DNA of 64,000 nucleotides from Colletotrichum lupini. Taxonomy: Eukaryota > Ascomycota > Sordariomycetes > Glomerellales > Glomerellaceae. The notes below the pieces were generated by a model, which made no database searches, was not told the DNA's origin, and was given only the letters and a program-made list of their open reading frames with translations. Where the stretch lies: assembly GCF_023278565.1 (NCBI RefSeq), contig NC_064673.1, positions 558,001 through 622,000 on the forward strand, read 5' to 3'. The translations under genes were made by a program, and so were the position numbers. The stretch's first letter is position 1, and the number at the start of each line of letters is the position of its first letter. Shown in pieces: positions 1-12,618 of this stretch.

Positions 1-3000
1 TGCATGCCAAGAACTCGGACGATTTCGGAGAGATAAGGATTCTTTGCTTCTCAGATCATTCCGGTGGGATATGGGATATAATTCTTCAACGGCCCCCAAA
101 CCTTTGAATTTCCTTATTAAAAAGAAACTGATAAGTGAGAAGTGCTGGGTAGAAGATTCTTCCCTGACTCAAACGACGGCATATAACAGCGGAGCCGCCC
201 GTTTATTGTGGTCTTATTCATACAGAAACAATGTAACATACTGCGCGACTGAGGGAATAAAACAACGTCAAACAAGTGAACACCAACCAAAACGATTCGG
301 AAGTTCAAGAACAGAAAACCGCAAAGGGTATCAGGAACAATCCGACTTTGGAGCCGGATGTCCAGAATTTCCAATTCTGGAATATGAACGAGGGCGGCTC
401 TGGACGGAACAGGAATCCGATTAGCGACAGCTAAGAAAGCGATTTCTTGGTATTGGTACAGAATCTGGACGTGATGGTCAGCATATTACCAAGGTTTTCG
501 GCTGGCTTTCCGAAAGGACTGCCTCCAAGGCATTGGAAAGGCACGAAACTAGCGAAATGTCTGTCCGACAGTTCTTCAATGTCTGGCACGATCCATAAGC
601 AATACGCAAGCCACCGGCGGGAATAAGAGGGTGTAGATGGGTGCAGATGGGCGTGTGTGTGCGTCTGAGCCGTGTCAGCAGACACCCATCAACTTCACGA
701 TCCTCTGCAGGTTCGTCCGGCTGGCCTTGCAGGCTGAACCGGCGGCGGGCGGCAAGGTCGGATACGTGCGGCGAGTTGCCCGAGCAAGTGTCAAAGTGGG
801 CTTCCGTATGATGGGATGCGTACCTCCTGGGCTGGGCGATGCATCTCGAGACGGTTTGCAAGCCGCATGCCTCCATCGAGTTGCTATCATGGCGGTCAAG
901 GAGGGACTATTCTCAGGATGCGCATCCAAGATGGGTCAGGGTGCATGGACTGCGCAGAATGTGACCGACAGGGAGACTTTGAACGGCGGCTATATCGTCA
1001 AATCCAAGTGATGGAGCAATAGCGCCGACTTGTTCTGCGGCGTAGTGCTACTTGTGCTGTTGCTTCGATCCCGCAGTGCGTTTGACGGGCCCAAGATCGA
1101 GGTGTGGAAATAGAGTCAATCTTCGTAGAGGACAAGAGCCGGCAAAAGGATTGACAAGACTTGTCAAAATGTATGACGTTTGCTCCAAAGCAGAATACCC
1201 TAGACTTCTTCTTCGCTCATCAGATGGACAAGCGGGTCCTGTATTGAACCGAGAATAACGAGCAGAGAAAGGCGCAGCCGTCTCTGTGCGGGCTGGCCCG
1301 TAAACGGGCTCGCTGCCCGTCAAGCAGAGCCGTCACTCGACAACTTTCCCTGTCTCTCGGGCGCAGCCGTCGAGCAGCCGAGCCAGATGCGTCAATAAGA
1401 TTAGACACGTGTCGATAAAGGTGGCGGGCCGAATTGCTGTGCCGGCGAACATAGTAAGCTGGGCAGGCCTCTTTCGGAAGCCAGTTTGAACGACATGTAC
1501 GAGCCTCGAAAATGCACACTCGAGAGCGCCCATGCGGCATTTCGCAGTCTTCGTGATCACTCCCGCGTATATCCCGCAGGAGGCCTTACAAGTTACGGAT
1601 AGTCGTCGGAGAGGCCCTTGTCATTGTGATTACTCGCAAATTGAGCATACTCTGGGACCGGACTCGCGGAAGAATCTGGCTGAGTAAATCACGGTTACAC
1701 TGCCCCGGTCGACCGTCGGCTTGAGAAGTTGCAAGCTTCAGTCAGCGTCGGACACAAGCCGCTACTGGAAGGCCAACCATGCTTCATGCAAACATACGCA
1801 CCCCTACCTCCACAACCCGTGACTCAAAGATCCCCGCAGGAGAAGCGCGGCTAGACAGGAGACGACAAGTCTAGACGGTTCGCCGGGTCCGATACCCTCT
1901 GCTATTGCACAATCCTGAATCTGGGGAACCATGCCTTCAGGAACCTTGGAGATCATCCTCTGCAGACCATGGACAAGCTACTGCAGGAGTGCCTGGTGGT
2001 TTGCGACTGCGAAAACGATGCCGCCTCATTGATCGACGTGATCAAAGACCATCTTTTGCGGTGTTCTGTGATGCCAAAACATATCTCAGCCTGTAGTGTT
2101 GCCACTGGCCGGGAGTACCGCGTGAGGCACATGGCAACTCAAAGAGGGATATATCCCACAAGCCAGCATATGCCGTGGTCATGCAGATTAGCGAAAGACA
2201 TTGTTTCATCTCAGGTTTTCGGGGAGGCCATTGTTCCCTGTAGTGGCGCGTGTAGTCGGCATTAGAGAGAGAGTAGTCTTCTCTTCAAAATCCAACGGTA
2301 TGCAGGAGCAGGCACCCGCTCCAGGCCAGCGAGGAAGGGCGCCTAAGAGTGAGGTGCTGTCGGCTGACCGGATCGAGCATACCACACCTTAGTCGATGTG
2401 TTTTAGACTTCTAGTCATGCCTGGTCGATGGAGGAGGGAGGCAATGTTGTGGGGTATCGAATACCCAATAAGTGCGGATGCATTGCACGAGGTCAACCGC
2501 GAAGTGAAGGTTAGCTCTTGTCGAGCACATGAGCGGTCACCGCCACAGTACCAGGTCTTCAGTGCGGTGCGTCAGCGGGAGATTGAGACACAACGGCCCA
2601 GAGACAGACGTGATGGTGATAAGATCAGGGAGTCCCTCAGTGAGCCGTGTGTCGTTCTTTGGGTCCGCAAAGACCTAGATGCATTAGTGTGGCTTTTAGC
2701 AGTTGAATAGGTGTTCCTTACTTTAGGCAAATCTGCTCCTTTAACGGATGACGGGCGGCAGACAATACGCAGGGGACATGGGAACGGTTCGTCGGGAGAG
2801 GTGCCAGGTACAGCTCCTCAGCAAGGCGTGTCATTGCGTGGAAGGCTGTCCACCTGATGTGTCTTGCCGTTGTTGATTAGTGCAGGCTCTCCAGGTACAG
2901 TTGTCCCGTCCAGGTCGCGCACGCGAGACTCTGAACACATACCCAGTAATGATGGAGGCCGGCCGGAATAGAAACCAAGGGAGGAAAGGTCGAGACGGTA

Positions 3001-4845
3001 GAGGAGGCAGCGTGGTTGGAGGAACCAAACTTGTAATGCAAAGGGGTGTGGGGAGGGTAGGAGCGGTTATGGAGCTATATGAGACGGGCGGCAGATTCAA
3101 GTACTCCAAGAAGTAGAGGGAAGAAGCAGAAAAGAAGAATAGGCGCATGCTGGTGTGACATGGGCTGTGATGAATGCGTGACTGAGCCGCCTCGTCCGTC
3201 TGGCGCTCCTGTGAGAGGTACCCGTCGGTAGGGCCGGTCGTCCTGGATCGATGAAGCCAAAATTGAGACCCACGATGGGCGGCACATGCCGGCGGGAAGT
3301 GCTTTGAAACAGCCGAAAGCTTTCGGGATCGAAGCCGGGCAGAAATAAGGTCTCTTTGTTGGAGTGTAGTGGAAGCAAGTCTACTGAGACTTGGAAGATG
3401 CACCTATACTTGAACGCTGCTATGACTTCTAGATAGCTTCACGACGCTTGCCGCGAGTTTGGTCGCCTTCGGGTCCTGTAATGCGGCTTCCCATGACGAG
3501 GTTCACGATGAAACAATAAGACAGCCTTTCAGAGTCCGGCAAGCCGTTGATCAATTTCCTGCTTTTCGTTCGGTCAAGATGTCATCCCCTGATGGGCCGA
3601 TGAGGGAGGGATGGTAAGCAAGCCGAAGTGAGATGCAATGAGCCGGTCCGCCAGTTAGAGCAGACCGGATCAGGACAGAGCAGAGGTGTAAGACATGAAT
3701 TGATCAACCATATCGGACTGCTGGCGGGCTGCCGCATGAGGCCGAGAAGGTGTCGTCTCGTCTGTACATGGAAAACAGAGTCAGATGTCAAAGAAATTTA
3801 TGTCCCCTCACAAATTGGAGGCCGTCTTCTTTAACAAGGATGCGGGGACAGCTTGGAGAAGCAGGGGGGAGGAGGGGGAGGGGCTTTAGAAAGAAGGTGT
3901 ACGGATACCCTGGATCGGCGGTGGTACCACCCTGTTTATTTCTTCCACACCTCCTCCCTTCGCCACACGCCTCTACCACAGTAGGCGAATTAGCCTGGCA
4001 CCCAGTCTATGAGAGGAAGCCCATGGTGACCGGCTGTCAAAATGGAGAGGATGGATAAAAAATTGAAAAAAAAAGAGCAGACAATGGAGCTTAGAGACAG
4101 GCTAAAAAGACTTGGTGTGCGATGCGCGTATGGATCTTGGTCCACATGTTCAGGACGGCTGCGGATATGCGCGGAGACGGAGACGGAAGGCCTGAAAGAC
4201 ACACCAAGGCTCGAAAAGAAAGGGAATAGAGGGTCGGGCAAGAGTCAAGAGCTTCGCGTTCGGCTAGAGCGGTACGGATAATAGCGCGCTGGTAAGGAAT
4301 TCCAGACCGTGGTTATTGTCGTCGTTGAAATGAGGTGTAAATGCCATGGCTGAGGCGGGACTACATATTACCGGTGTGGCTGATGCTATTACCTTAGGTA
4401 AGCATGGAGAACCTGCCTCTTTTGACGCGAAAGGGGAACTGCTTTCCTGCCTCCCTCACGTCGACGGTCGCACGGTCGCACACGTCCAGAATTCGAGAAG
4501 GAAAAAGAAAGTTGGAGATAATGGTCCGTGTCTACTACGTATATGTTCCTTACTTAAGCACTGCTAAGGTACTCCGTAATGGAAGGCATCGTGGGCATTC
4601 GCGGACCGCAAGAAAAGCAATAACTTTAGCTTCACGCGCCAGGGGTTCGGCCCCGCCCGATTGAGATTCCCCACCAGTCAGTGGCTGACGGCTGTCACTG
4701 GGCACTTCAACCTAAACACTACTTCACCCGCTTGCCGTCCAACGTGGAAGCCATTGCCACTTACAATACGCACCTGACCGTGGATCAAGGTCCCAGGAAC
4801 TATGTCTGAGAACGAATAAGGATCCCAGTAACCGTTCGGATGCCA

Positions 4846-4880
4846 GATGTGATGTGATGCGATGCGATGCGATGCGATGT
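4846..4880. repeat. Pentanucleotide microsatellite (GATGC/GATGT)7
   Basis: Seven head-to-tail 5-bp units: two GATGT, four GATGC and a final GATGT. The variant units at the edges suggest a point-mutated array. It lies in non-coding DNA about 50 bp from a second pentanucleotide array of different sequence. Confidence 0.9.
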
Positions 4881-4932
4881 TGCCTACAAGGTGTTTCTTA
4901 TTACACACCTCCGTTTGGCAGTAAGGTACCTT

Positions 4933-4963
4933 TCCTTACCTTACATTACCTTACCTTACTTTA
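4933..4963. repeat. CCTTA pentanucleotide array
   Basis: A short run of CCTTA/CATTA/CTTTA units immediately follows a GGTACC core. The same TACCTTA/TAAGGTA words recur in several other intergenic regions of the window (near 12.2, 16.7, 23.76, 34.55 and 37.68 kb). Confidence 0.8.
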
Positions 4964-5069
4964 TGGATACATGTCTAGGCATAGAAGGAAAGAGGTACCG
5001 AGGGTAAATTGATCTCATCGGGTGGTGGACACGCGCAGTAGGTAATCACGGTTGCGAGCGGTACGTTCA

Positions 5070-6866
5070 CATCGTTGTCCCGTCTTCCGTTCTGTCCTCT
5101 GAGTGGTCTGTCAAACCCGTGGCCCGGTACGCTACCCCACTTTGACCCGACGTCCCCCCGCCCTCCCATCGCCGGTTTCCCCGCCCCCAGACCACTCACT
5201 CACTCTCTCATTCACTCATTCACATTGCTTGCCCTCCCCCAACCGCCAAACTTTGCCTGTTGATTAATTTAACAATTTGCCCATCGGTCCGGACGACAAC
5301 ACCAACCGTGTCCACCCATCCCTCCTGCGACTTCTTCGCTCCCATTTTCGCAAATCTCCTCACAACGAGGTTTAGAGCCATTTGCGCACTGCAACCTTAC
5401 CCCAATCCCCATATTTTCGTCCGTACATTAGCCCATCGTGCCGTGTCACCTGAGCTGTGTTGTTGGTGTCGCTAACTGCTGACTTGCTGTATCTAGCAAA
5501 CCTGCATTCTCCCACCCATCCCATCTTTCACCAGCCACAGTGACACAAACCTGTTATCCCTCCTCATCCTCATCCTTCTCCACACTCTCCAGATTTTCTG
5601 CCCCAATCACAGATCGCCTTGATATCCAAAGGGGGTGTGTCTTTCGCTTCATCCTCCGCTTCTTCCTGCTTTGCCTACCAATGACTTCTACTGCTATAAA
5701 CCAACGATATAGCACTCTACCTACCAACAGTGATCTGCGCTGCTTTTACGCCTCTCCCACCATCTGAACTCTCTGTACCACGGTGCCTGTGTGCCTGTGT
5801 CGGCCGCTCGATAGTGGCCTTGGCCATGATCCTCAAGCCCCTGGAGTCCAAGACACCGCCACGAGGCTTCCCATCATGCCGTCCCACTCGAATCTCTGTG
5901 AGGCCAGGTCCACCACTCAGCGTTGCGCTTCACTCAGACCAGCGAGTTGTCGTACCTCATCTTTTGGTCTGATGATATAGTGTCTGGCGTGCCTAGGTAT
6001 CGTTCCCGTCCCTCCGGAATTTGGCCCTGTTACGGTCCCGTTCACTCTCATGATCCGTCCACGCCCCTCCTCCAGGGATTCTGGGACAAGAAACCCCGGT
6101 CAGCGTTCCTGGCACTAGGTGCGAGTCTACGGCTCCACGCTGAACCTCGCAGGTTTGACTTTGACCACCTCTTCGGCTCGTCGCCTCCAAGGCTCCAACA
6201 CGCCCATGTTTGTACACTCAATCCACTTCTCTCGGTTCCCCTCGTCCTAGCTCATTCTGCCCTCTGCCTCTTTCTCTCACTCTCTCTCACTCTCAAGAAA
6301 TAGCCCACCAGCCGCCTCTTTCACACACCATGAACATATGCAATCGACATTCTACAGATGTCACCTCGCTATGGACCAGAGACACTTTGAATCTGGATCA
6401 AGCCCCCCTCCATTGTGAGCCCCCCAGTCACTTTCTTGGCCGTCTAGCCTGGTTTGGTTCCGGCCGGCCAACCCTAAGCTCAATTGCCTGTCCATCTTGC
6501 TTCACGTAGCCGACACGGCATTGAGGTTCCATCGCCTCTTTTCCCTCTCATTCAGTGCACCTCGAGACCCATGCTGCTTTTCCCCACACCCAGTGTTGCC
6601 GCGCCGGGTCCCTCGAATGGTTGCCGTGCTCGGGAGGGTGCTTCATTTTGACTCTACTCAACAACTCTCTCTTCCAGTTTGTATATAATGTCTGCGTCTG
6701 CGCCAACCTTGTTGACGAACTGATCTGTGCGTCTGGATTTCCCGCAAAGACAAAGATAGATCTTTTGATCATCTCAACGCCTCTTGACAGAATTACCCGA
6801 GGCTCTTGCGAATTATCTCAGCTTCTCATCGGCCAGAGCAACTCCATCTTCTCGGCAACCGCGAAC
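5070..6866 (+). promoter_or_regulatory. Pyrimidine-rich leader/promoter of the Zn2Cys6 regulator
   Basis: The plus strand is strongly C+T-rich from about 5.07 kb up to the start codon at 6,867, as is common upstream of and within 5' leaders of filamentous fungal genes. Several short upstream open frames lie in it, for example starting near 6,210 and 6,555; the latter is in frame with the chosen start codon and has no stop before it, so an N-terminally extended protein cannot be excluded. The transcription start and any leader introns cannot be fixed from sequence. Confidence 0.45.
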
Positions 6867-9222
6867 ATGGCTCCGTCCATCTCAGTACCCGCTCAGGGTG
6901 GAATGTTTCACACCTGTGAGTCTCTTTGAGCCCTGATTGTCTTCTCCAACTCACACCATCCAGTCCAGGGCGTGACGCCACGGAAGCAGACGTCAGAGTC
7001 GCAGGAAGGCGGCAAATCGACGAGCTCGTCAGGCTCGAAGAGAATCACTACCCCACATGCTTGTGCCGAGTGCAAGAGACGAAAGATGTACGTTCCGCTC
7101 GGCCTCTCTTGACCCGATATCATCTGACCTCTTTGACAGCCGCTGTGATGGCCAACAGCCATGCGGCCAATGTCTCTCAAGCCGGGCTCCCAAGCGCTGC
7201 TTTTATGACAAGCACAGACAGCGCGTCATTCCGTCTCGCAAGACGCTCGAGGCACTCTCACAGTCTCTCGAAGAATGCCGCTCTGTGCTCAAGCGTCTTT
7301 TTCCCCATCAAGACGTACAATCGTTACTCCCATTATCTCGCCACGACCTCCTTGGCCTCCTTGAACACCCGGTCCTGGATACGCCAACCGCGCTACCCTC
7401 ACCGCCTCTCAACACCTCCCCCCTCTCACAAGAACTAGACTCCCCGGTTTGCTCCGGCTCCGAGCGGGGCTTCTCGAGCCTCGAGCTCATGCCTGGCCGG
7501 GACACCGAGTGGGACGAAGAACGCCGCGTACGCGATCCTATCCCCATTGAGGCCGACGATGTCAACGCCCTCTCGCTGTCCGTGGACCGTCAATCGTCAT
7601 ATCTCGGCGCCTCTTCAATCAAAGCAGCGCTCATGTGTCTCATGAAGGTTCAGCCGGCACTTCGCAACGCGCTCACCACGCCGCTCCAGAGCGCCGAAGT
7701 CACACACAGCTTCCCATCTATGCGACAGAGAAGCGCCGTGCCCAAGGATACCCAGCGCATCCCGTGGTCATGGAAGGGCCAGACGCTCATTGATGCTTAC
7801 TTCAAACGCATTCATGTCTTCGTTCCCATGCTGGACGAGGCCGCTTTCCGAGCCGATTATCTGGAAGGCCAGCGCTTTGATGCCCCCTGGCTAGCATTAC
7901 TGAACATGGTCTTTGCTATGGGCAGCATTGTCGCTATGAAGTCGGACGATTACAACCACATCAACTACTATAATAGGGCCATGGAGCATCTGCCCATAGA
8001 TGCCTTTGGCAGCAGCCATATCGAAATGGTACAAGCCCTCGCGCTGATCGGAGGCTACTATCTGCACTACATCAACAGACCCAACATGGCCAACGCTGTC
8101 CTTGGCGCGGCCATTAGAATGGCAAGCGCCCTCGGCCTTCACAGAGAGAGCCTGGCGCAAGGGTCCAGCGACATTGCCGCCGCCGAGACCAGACGCCGTA
8201 CGTGGTGGAGTCTCTTCTGCCTCGATACATGGGCAACAACAACAATGGGACGACCCTCGTTCGGCCGATGGGGCCCTGCCATTAACATCCGGCCGCCAGA
8301 ATTTGGAATCAGCCAGGGCCGGGACTCTGCGCAGCACGCCGGCATCTTGCCCCTCATCGAGAATATCAAGTTCTGCAAGATTGCCACACAGATCCAGGAC
8401 CTGTTGGCCATTTCGCCCCTCCTCCGCGCAGAAGACCGCTGCAACCTCGACGGGCAGCTGGTCAACTGGTACAGCAGCCTACCGTGGCTCCTGAGAACGA
8501 CGGACCCCTGCGCGGAGCCGTTGTACATTGCCCGATGCATCATGAAGTGGCGATATCAGAACCTGCGGATGCTCCTCCACCGACCCGTTCTGCTGAGTCT
8601 GGCTAGCAACGGCTCGCTGTCTCACGTGGCCGAGCAGGACGTCACGGCCATTGAGACGTGCCGCGAGCTCGCGAAGCAGACCATTGAGGATATTGCCCGG
8701 GAATGGACTCGCAACCAAATGTCTGGATGGAACGCTGTGTGGTTCCTCTACCAAGCGGCCATGATCCCACTGGTCAGCACGTTCTGGGAATGGAATAGCC
8801 CGCGTGTGGCCGACTGGCACCAGCAGATCGAGACGATCCTCGACCTGCTGGAGGCTATGGAGGACTGGTCATTGGCGGCGAAGCGTAGCCGAGAGGTCGT
8901 GTGGCGAATGTACGAAGCCTCTCGACAGCCGTCGATGCGGTCAGAAAGCCCTCTGCAAGGGTTGGCGGGCGAGCAAGGGATGCTGATGGCGGAGGCGGAG
9001 CTGCACATGTCACCCATCGGCCTGGAGCCGGAAGGGATGGGCATGATGGGCATGCTCGATCAGCATGGACTATGGGATATGGACGGCATGTATTGGGGCC
9101 AGGATCCTGACCAGGCCGTCGACTTTTCCCCGTACAACGTGAGCGAGCATATGATGCATATGGACTACGGTATGATGGGCAGCCAGGTAGCCGGCATGGA
9201 GGGCGGCTTCTTCGTCCACTGA
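6867..9222 (+). CDS. Zn(II)2Cys6 fungal-specific transcription factor
   Basis: Predicted 751-residue nuclear DNA-binding regulator. Exons are 6,867-6,915, 6,964-7,087 and 7,140-9,222, joined by two introns of 48 and 52 bp. Splicing completes a binuclear zinc cluster with Cys50, 53, 60, 66, 69 and 78; the second intron falls inside the cluster, between residues 57 and 59. A linker with a heptad-like stretch follows at about residues 88-120. The central region, including DAYFKRIHVFVPMLD near residue 270, fits the fungal-specific transcription factor (Fungal_trans) domain. The C-terminal about 80 residues are Met-, Gly- and acid-rich and could be an activation region. Single-copy context with a very long leader hints at complex regulation. 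The family is certain; target genes are unknown, and I do not recognise a named orthologue with confidence. Confidence 0.93.
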
Positions 9223-12200
9223 TGTGTCACATTAGGGATTTTGCTCTGGCTTTGTTTCTCTGGTACATACTTGGATCCTGATGCTGGGATTGGGACACTT
9301 GGCGGAGGGCGTTATAGGCCGAAGCCAGAGACGCTGTACATAAGCTCGCATGCCCAAAAAGGTGAGCCAAATAGTGCTCGGAGTTTCTTGGAACGTACGC
9401 CAGTCACATTGACGGGGCCAAAAAGAGGAAAAGGGGGAGGGTGGCGGGCGCGCCTGAAAGCATGGAAAACGGGACATGATGGCAGCGAAGATTACTGGAA
9501 ACGCCCCGAAATGACGATGACGATTTTACGTATGACCTGCAATCAAACGAGACCCCATGAAGAAAACAAACTGTGACAAGAGACAGCCTGGAGCTCACTT
9601 TAACCCCGGGCTCACTCGCCGGCCCGCCGTTGGCAACAATGACATCGACCACGTGTGTTTTTGCCATGCGAGGAGCTACTCTGGAGTGCCGGCAAGGCAA
9701 GACTGGGCCTCGTCGGCCGGTCCTACGATCCTCATGAGCCCCTGCGTGGCCGCATAACTTTACGTCCTGCTGCGGCCATGGCAGGCACATGGCTGTAAAG
9801 AGGCCTTGGATGCGAGTGATGTGCAGAGTCCTACGTACCGCGAAGTCATGGAGCATTATTCAACTTTCCCATCCTTGAGAAGCGGGAGGTTGTTCCATAA
9901 CAAGATGTGCTCCAGAGCATCAGCGAATTGTAGGTCTGCTGACGAATAGCAGGAGCTTCACCTACCCCTGAACAACACATAGCGCAAGTGTACCTTACCT
10001 CGGGTTGCACAACTATGACAGGGCACAAAGGAGGGGACTTTTTGTTACTCATTTCAAGCATAACGTCGCGATCGGGAGAGCGGGCGATCATGCCATGGCG
10101 TCGGCCGGGACGAGGCTGGCTGGGAGGTGAGTGGTTGGAACGGAGCAGGATGGTTCGTCAAAGGTTCGTCAATGGTGGCCATTTCTCTTAGCGTCATGCT
10201 CCCCATTCCTCAAAGAGAAGCTTAGGGTTCATGTACGTAGTAGAGGTTAGAGCTGGAGAGGTTGAGGTTGAGTGAGGTTTCCATGATCCGAGGTAAGGTG
10301 AACCAAGCTAGGATGAACGCGCAGATATCCGAGAGGACCCGAGTTGCGATTGGGCGGGTAAATGGGATGGTGGAGGTGTCAAGGATGGCCTCTCTGGGAT
10401 GTCGGCCCGCAGAGAGCAGAGTTACCCCTGTTCTGTACTCCCCCTCATACATAGTAGACGCCACGCACCCCACACATCCAGAATCATCCCATTATCCTTG
10501 TTCTAGTCCTGGTTCTTCTGACTTCTCTTCAGTCCCTGTTTTCCCCTCCCCTCTGGCACCTCACATGCCTCGCTCTTCCGTTTATTTCTCATTGTACCTT
10601 GCCTGCTACGCCACATAACGATTCTACGGTGATTTGACAATGTAGGCGATCGGCAGAGACCCTTGTCGCCGTGGTGTTCTTCGTCTGTCCGGGGAAAATA
10701 AGATAGTGTTGAATATTTAACGAGATGCCACGCTACTGGAGCCTTCCAGCGCGAAGAGCCTTATAGTGCGCGACGAGCATGCCTCTACCCTTGTTTTCAG
10801 GACCAGGTTTGTCTTACCGTTGGGCAAGAGCAGAGACATGGAAACGCGTATCTGTACGATGAGCGAATCATAAGTCTTGTTTGCTTGAGAATGCCAGGAA
10901 CATTTCACTAGGAAGAGGACCGTTAAGCTCAATGATGCTCGTATGCCGCTGCCAGGCCCTTTCTGGCTCAAATGAGTCTCATCAGAGGTTGACGTACTTG
11001 ACAAGGGGCTTCTGCAGGAGTGTGGCGTCGAGAGAGACGCCCGACGCCCGTTATAACAGATGCCGAGCCCAGTCATTCTTTACTCCACGGCAATTCAATA
11101 AGATATATCTTGAGGTTGTACACAGTGAAACCTGACATTACACTCTGTGTCTAGTTGCCGCGACTCTCGCTTCTGGGACGTTTGTGTGCCTTCAACTGAA
11201 GACTATATCACAGTACACAAGGGTTGCGGTGTTACATTGTAGGCCAGGATGTAGTCTTCTTCTAGATTCTAGACTCCCAGTGACTAGTGTTCTTTGCCAA
11301 TTGAGCCGAGAGACTTAATGCTAGGGCGCCAGGACACGATGTGACTCGGCCGTCCCACCACGAATAAGGCTTTGCTCATCTCTTGACACCCGGCCTAAGT
11401 TCCCGATGGCACCGGCGTGCCAATAGCCTCGGTCGACGGGATGCGACGAGGCATACGAGTCATGCCTCCAGCGGGCGGTGCGACCCCCGGGTCATGCTCT
11501 ACTCAGAATTAGCGGAAACACCGAGGCTCAATATTGTCCCTTCGGACTCCTCGAAGTCTTGGTGAAACTCGTTGGGGACCACTGAGCTACCGGTAATTAG
11601 ACGAAGTAGAAAGCGAAGCAGAATTCTGGTGACACTGCTTCATGCATGTCTCATCGTCGACACGGCCACAGCGGCGAAAAGTGCCGGCCCGCTGATTCGG
11701 TTAACTGTGGGTCACCCAAACCCGGCCGATAGACCGAGACGAAACGAACCGCACTGCGGGGATTGGGGGCCGTTGGGATGCGCCCCACTCCGGTGCAGTC
11801 GGGCTGGGTCTCCCACCGGCTCCGGCAGCCGACTTTCTAGATGCTTTCCTCAGCTTCGAAAACAGACGATCGGCCTCCGATTCGCAACATTATTCGTTGA
11901 GAACCAAGACAAAGACGCCAGCGTTTCCATCACTTCAAGGGCAAGCCCGTCAGTATCGTAAAGTGAGTTCAAGCGATGTTGATAGGCCAGGCATCTCATT
12001 TCAATAGTATGTGACCCATGCCTCTTCTCTCGCGGAAGAGTCACGGCCATATCGTAGGCGGGTATCTACTAGCATTTACTCGAGGAACGACGAGGCAGGA
12101 ACATCTTCATAAGTCCATGCTGTAAGTACTAGGTACGTGCCTGCACCAAATGAAAGTGGGTAATTGTGGTAGGTCCTCACCACCTTCCTTACCTTAAGGT

Positions 12201-12618
12201 ACCTTACCTATCGTGAGGGCGGACCTCACTTATTAGTTTGAGCACGCGGAGAAATATCGGCCAGCTCACTGCCCTACGAGTAGGTCAGATGAGGAAAGTA
12301 CCCCAGGAAGGCTAAGTCCAACATCAATGAAATTCTTTACCCGCAACAATGACATCCGTTCTTCTCTCGAACGCTCTTGAAATACCGATACCCTTCACCT
12401 CTGGGAGTTCTTTTGAGAAAGATCCGAGATAAAATCGAACCTAGTCCTCTGGACAGGCACTCGCACTTTGCGAGCGAATCACGAAAATCCATACTCTGTC
12501 TTCGAAACAACTACTCGATACATCGCGGCGGTGAAGAGCCAGACCAGCATCGAGGTTCCCCAAACGTAGCAAATCCTACAGCCTCCCCTTAATCCAAGGG
12601 CCAGCATCAGCGTTGGCC
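9223..12618. other. 3.4-kb intergenic stretch without a supported gene
   Basis: No open frame here carries a recognisable domain or convincing splice structure. The first few hundred bases are probably the 3' region of the transcription factor. A CT-rich patch at about 10,480-10,610 resembles a fungal leader, but no coding frame follows it. A TACCTTAAGGTACCTTACC-type palindromic patch lies near 12,190-12,210. The last about 200 bp are presumably leader of the downstream RING gene. Confidence 0.45.

Larger units (their letters stand above)
1..5069. other. Gene-poor stretch, no supported gene
   Basis: About 5 kb with base composition typical of the rest of the gene region but no reading frame that I recognise. 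The longest open frames are 60-190 codons, lack recognisable domains and overlap each other on both strands. I see no tRNA or rRNA and no transposon ends. The only structured elements are the short tandem repeats near 4.85-4.96 kb, listed separately. It may hold regulatory DNA, non-coding RNA or unrecognised small genes. Confidence 0.5.

Noticed and set aside
2831..3403. 190-codon minus-strand open frame
   Set aside because: Ser/Pro/Thr-rich low complexity, no domain, no splice or leader context; overlapped by other frames.
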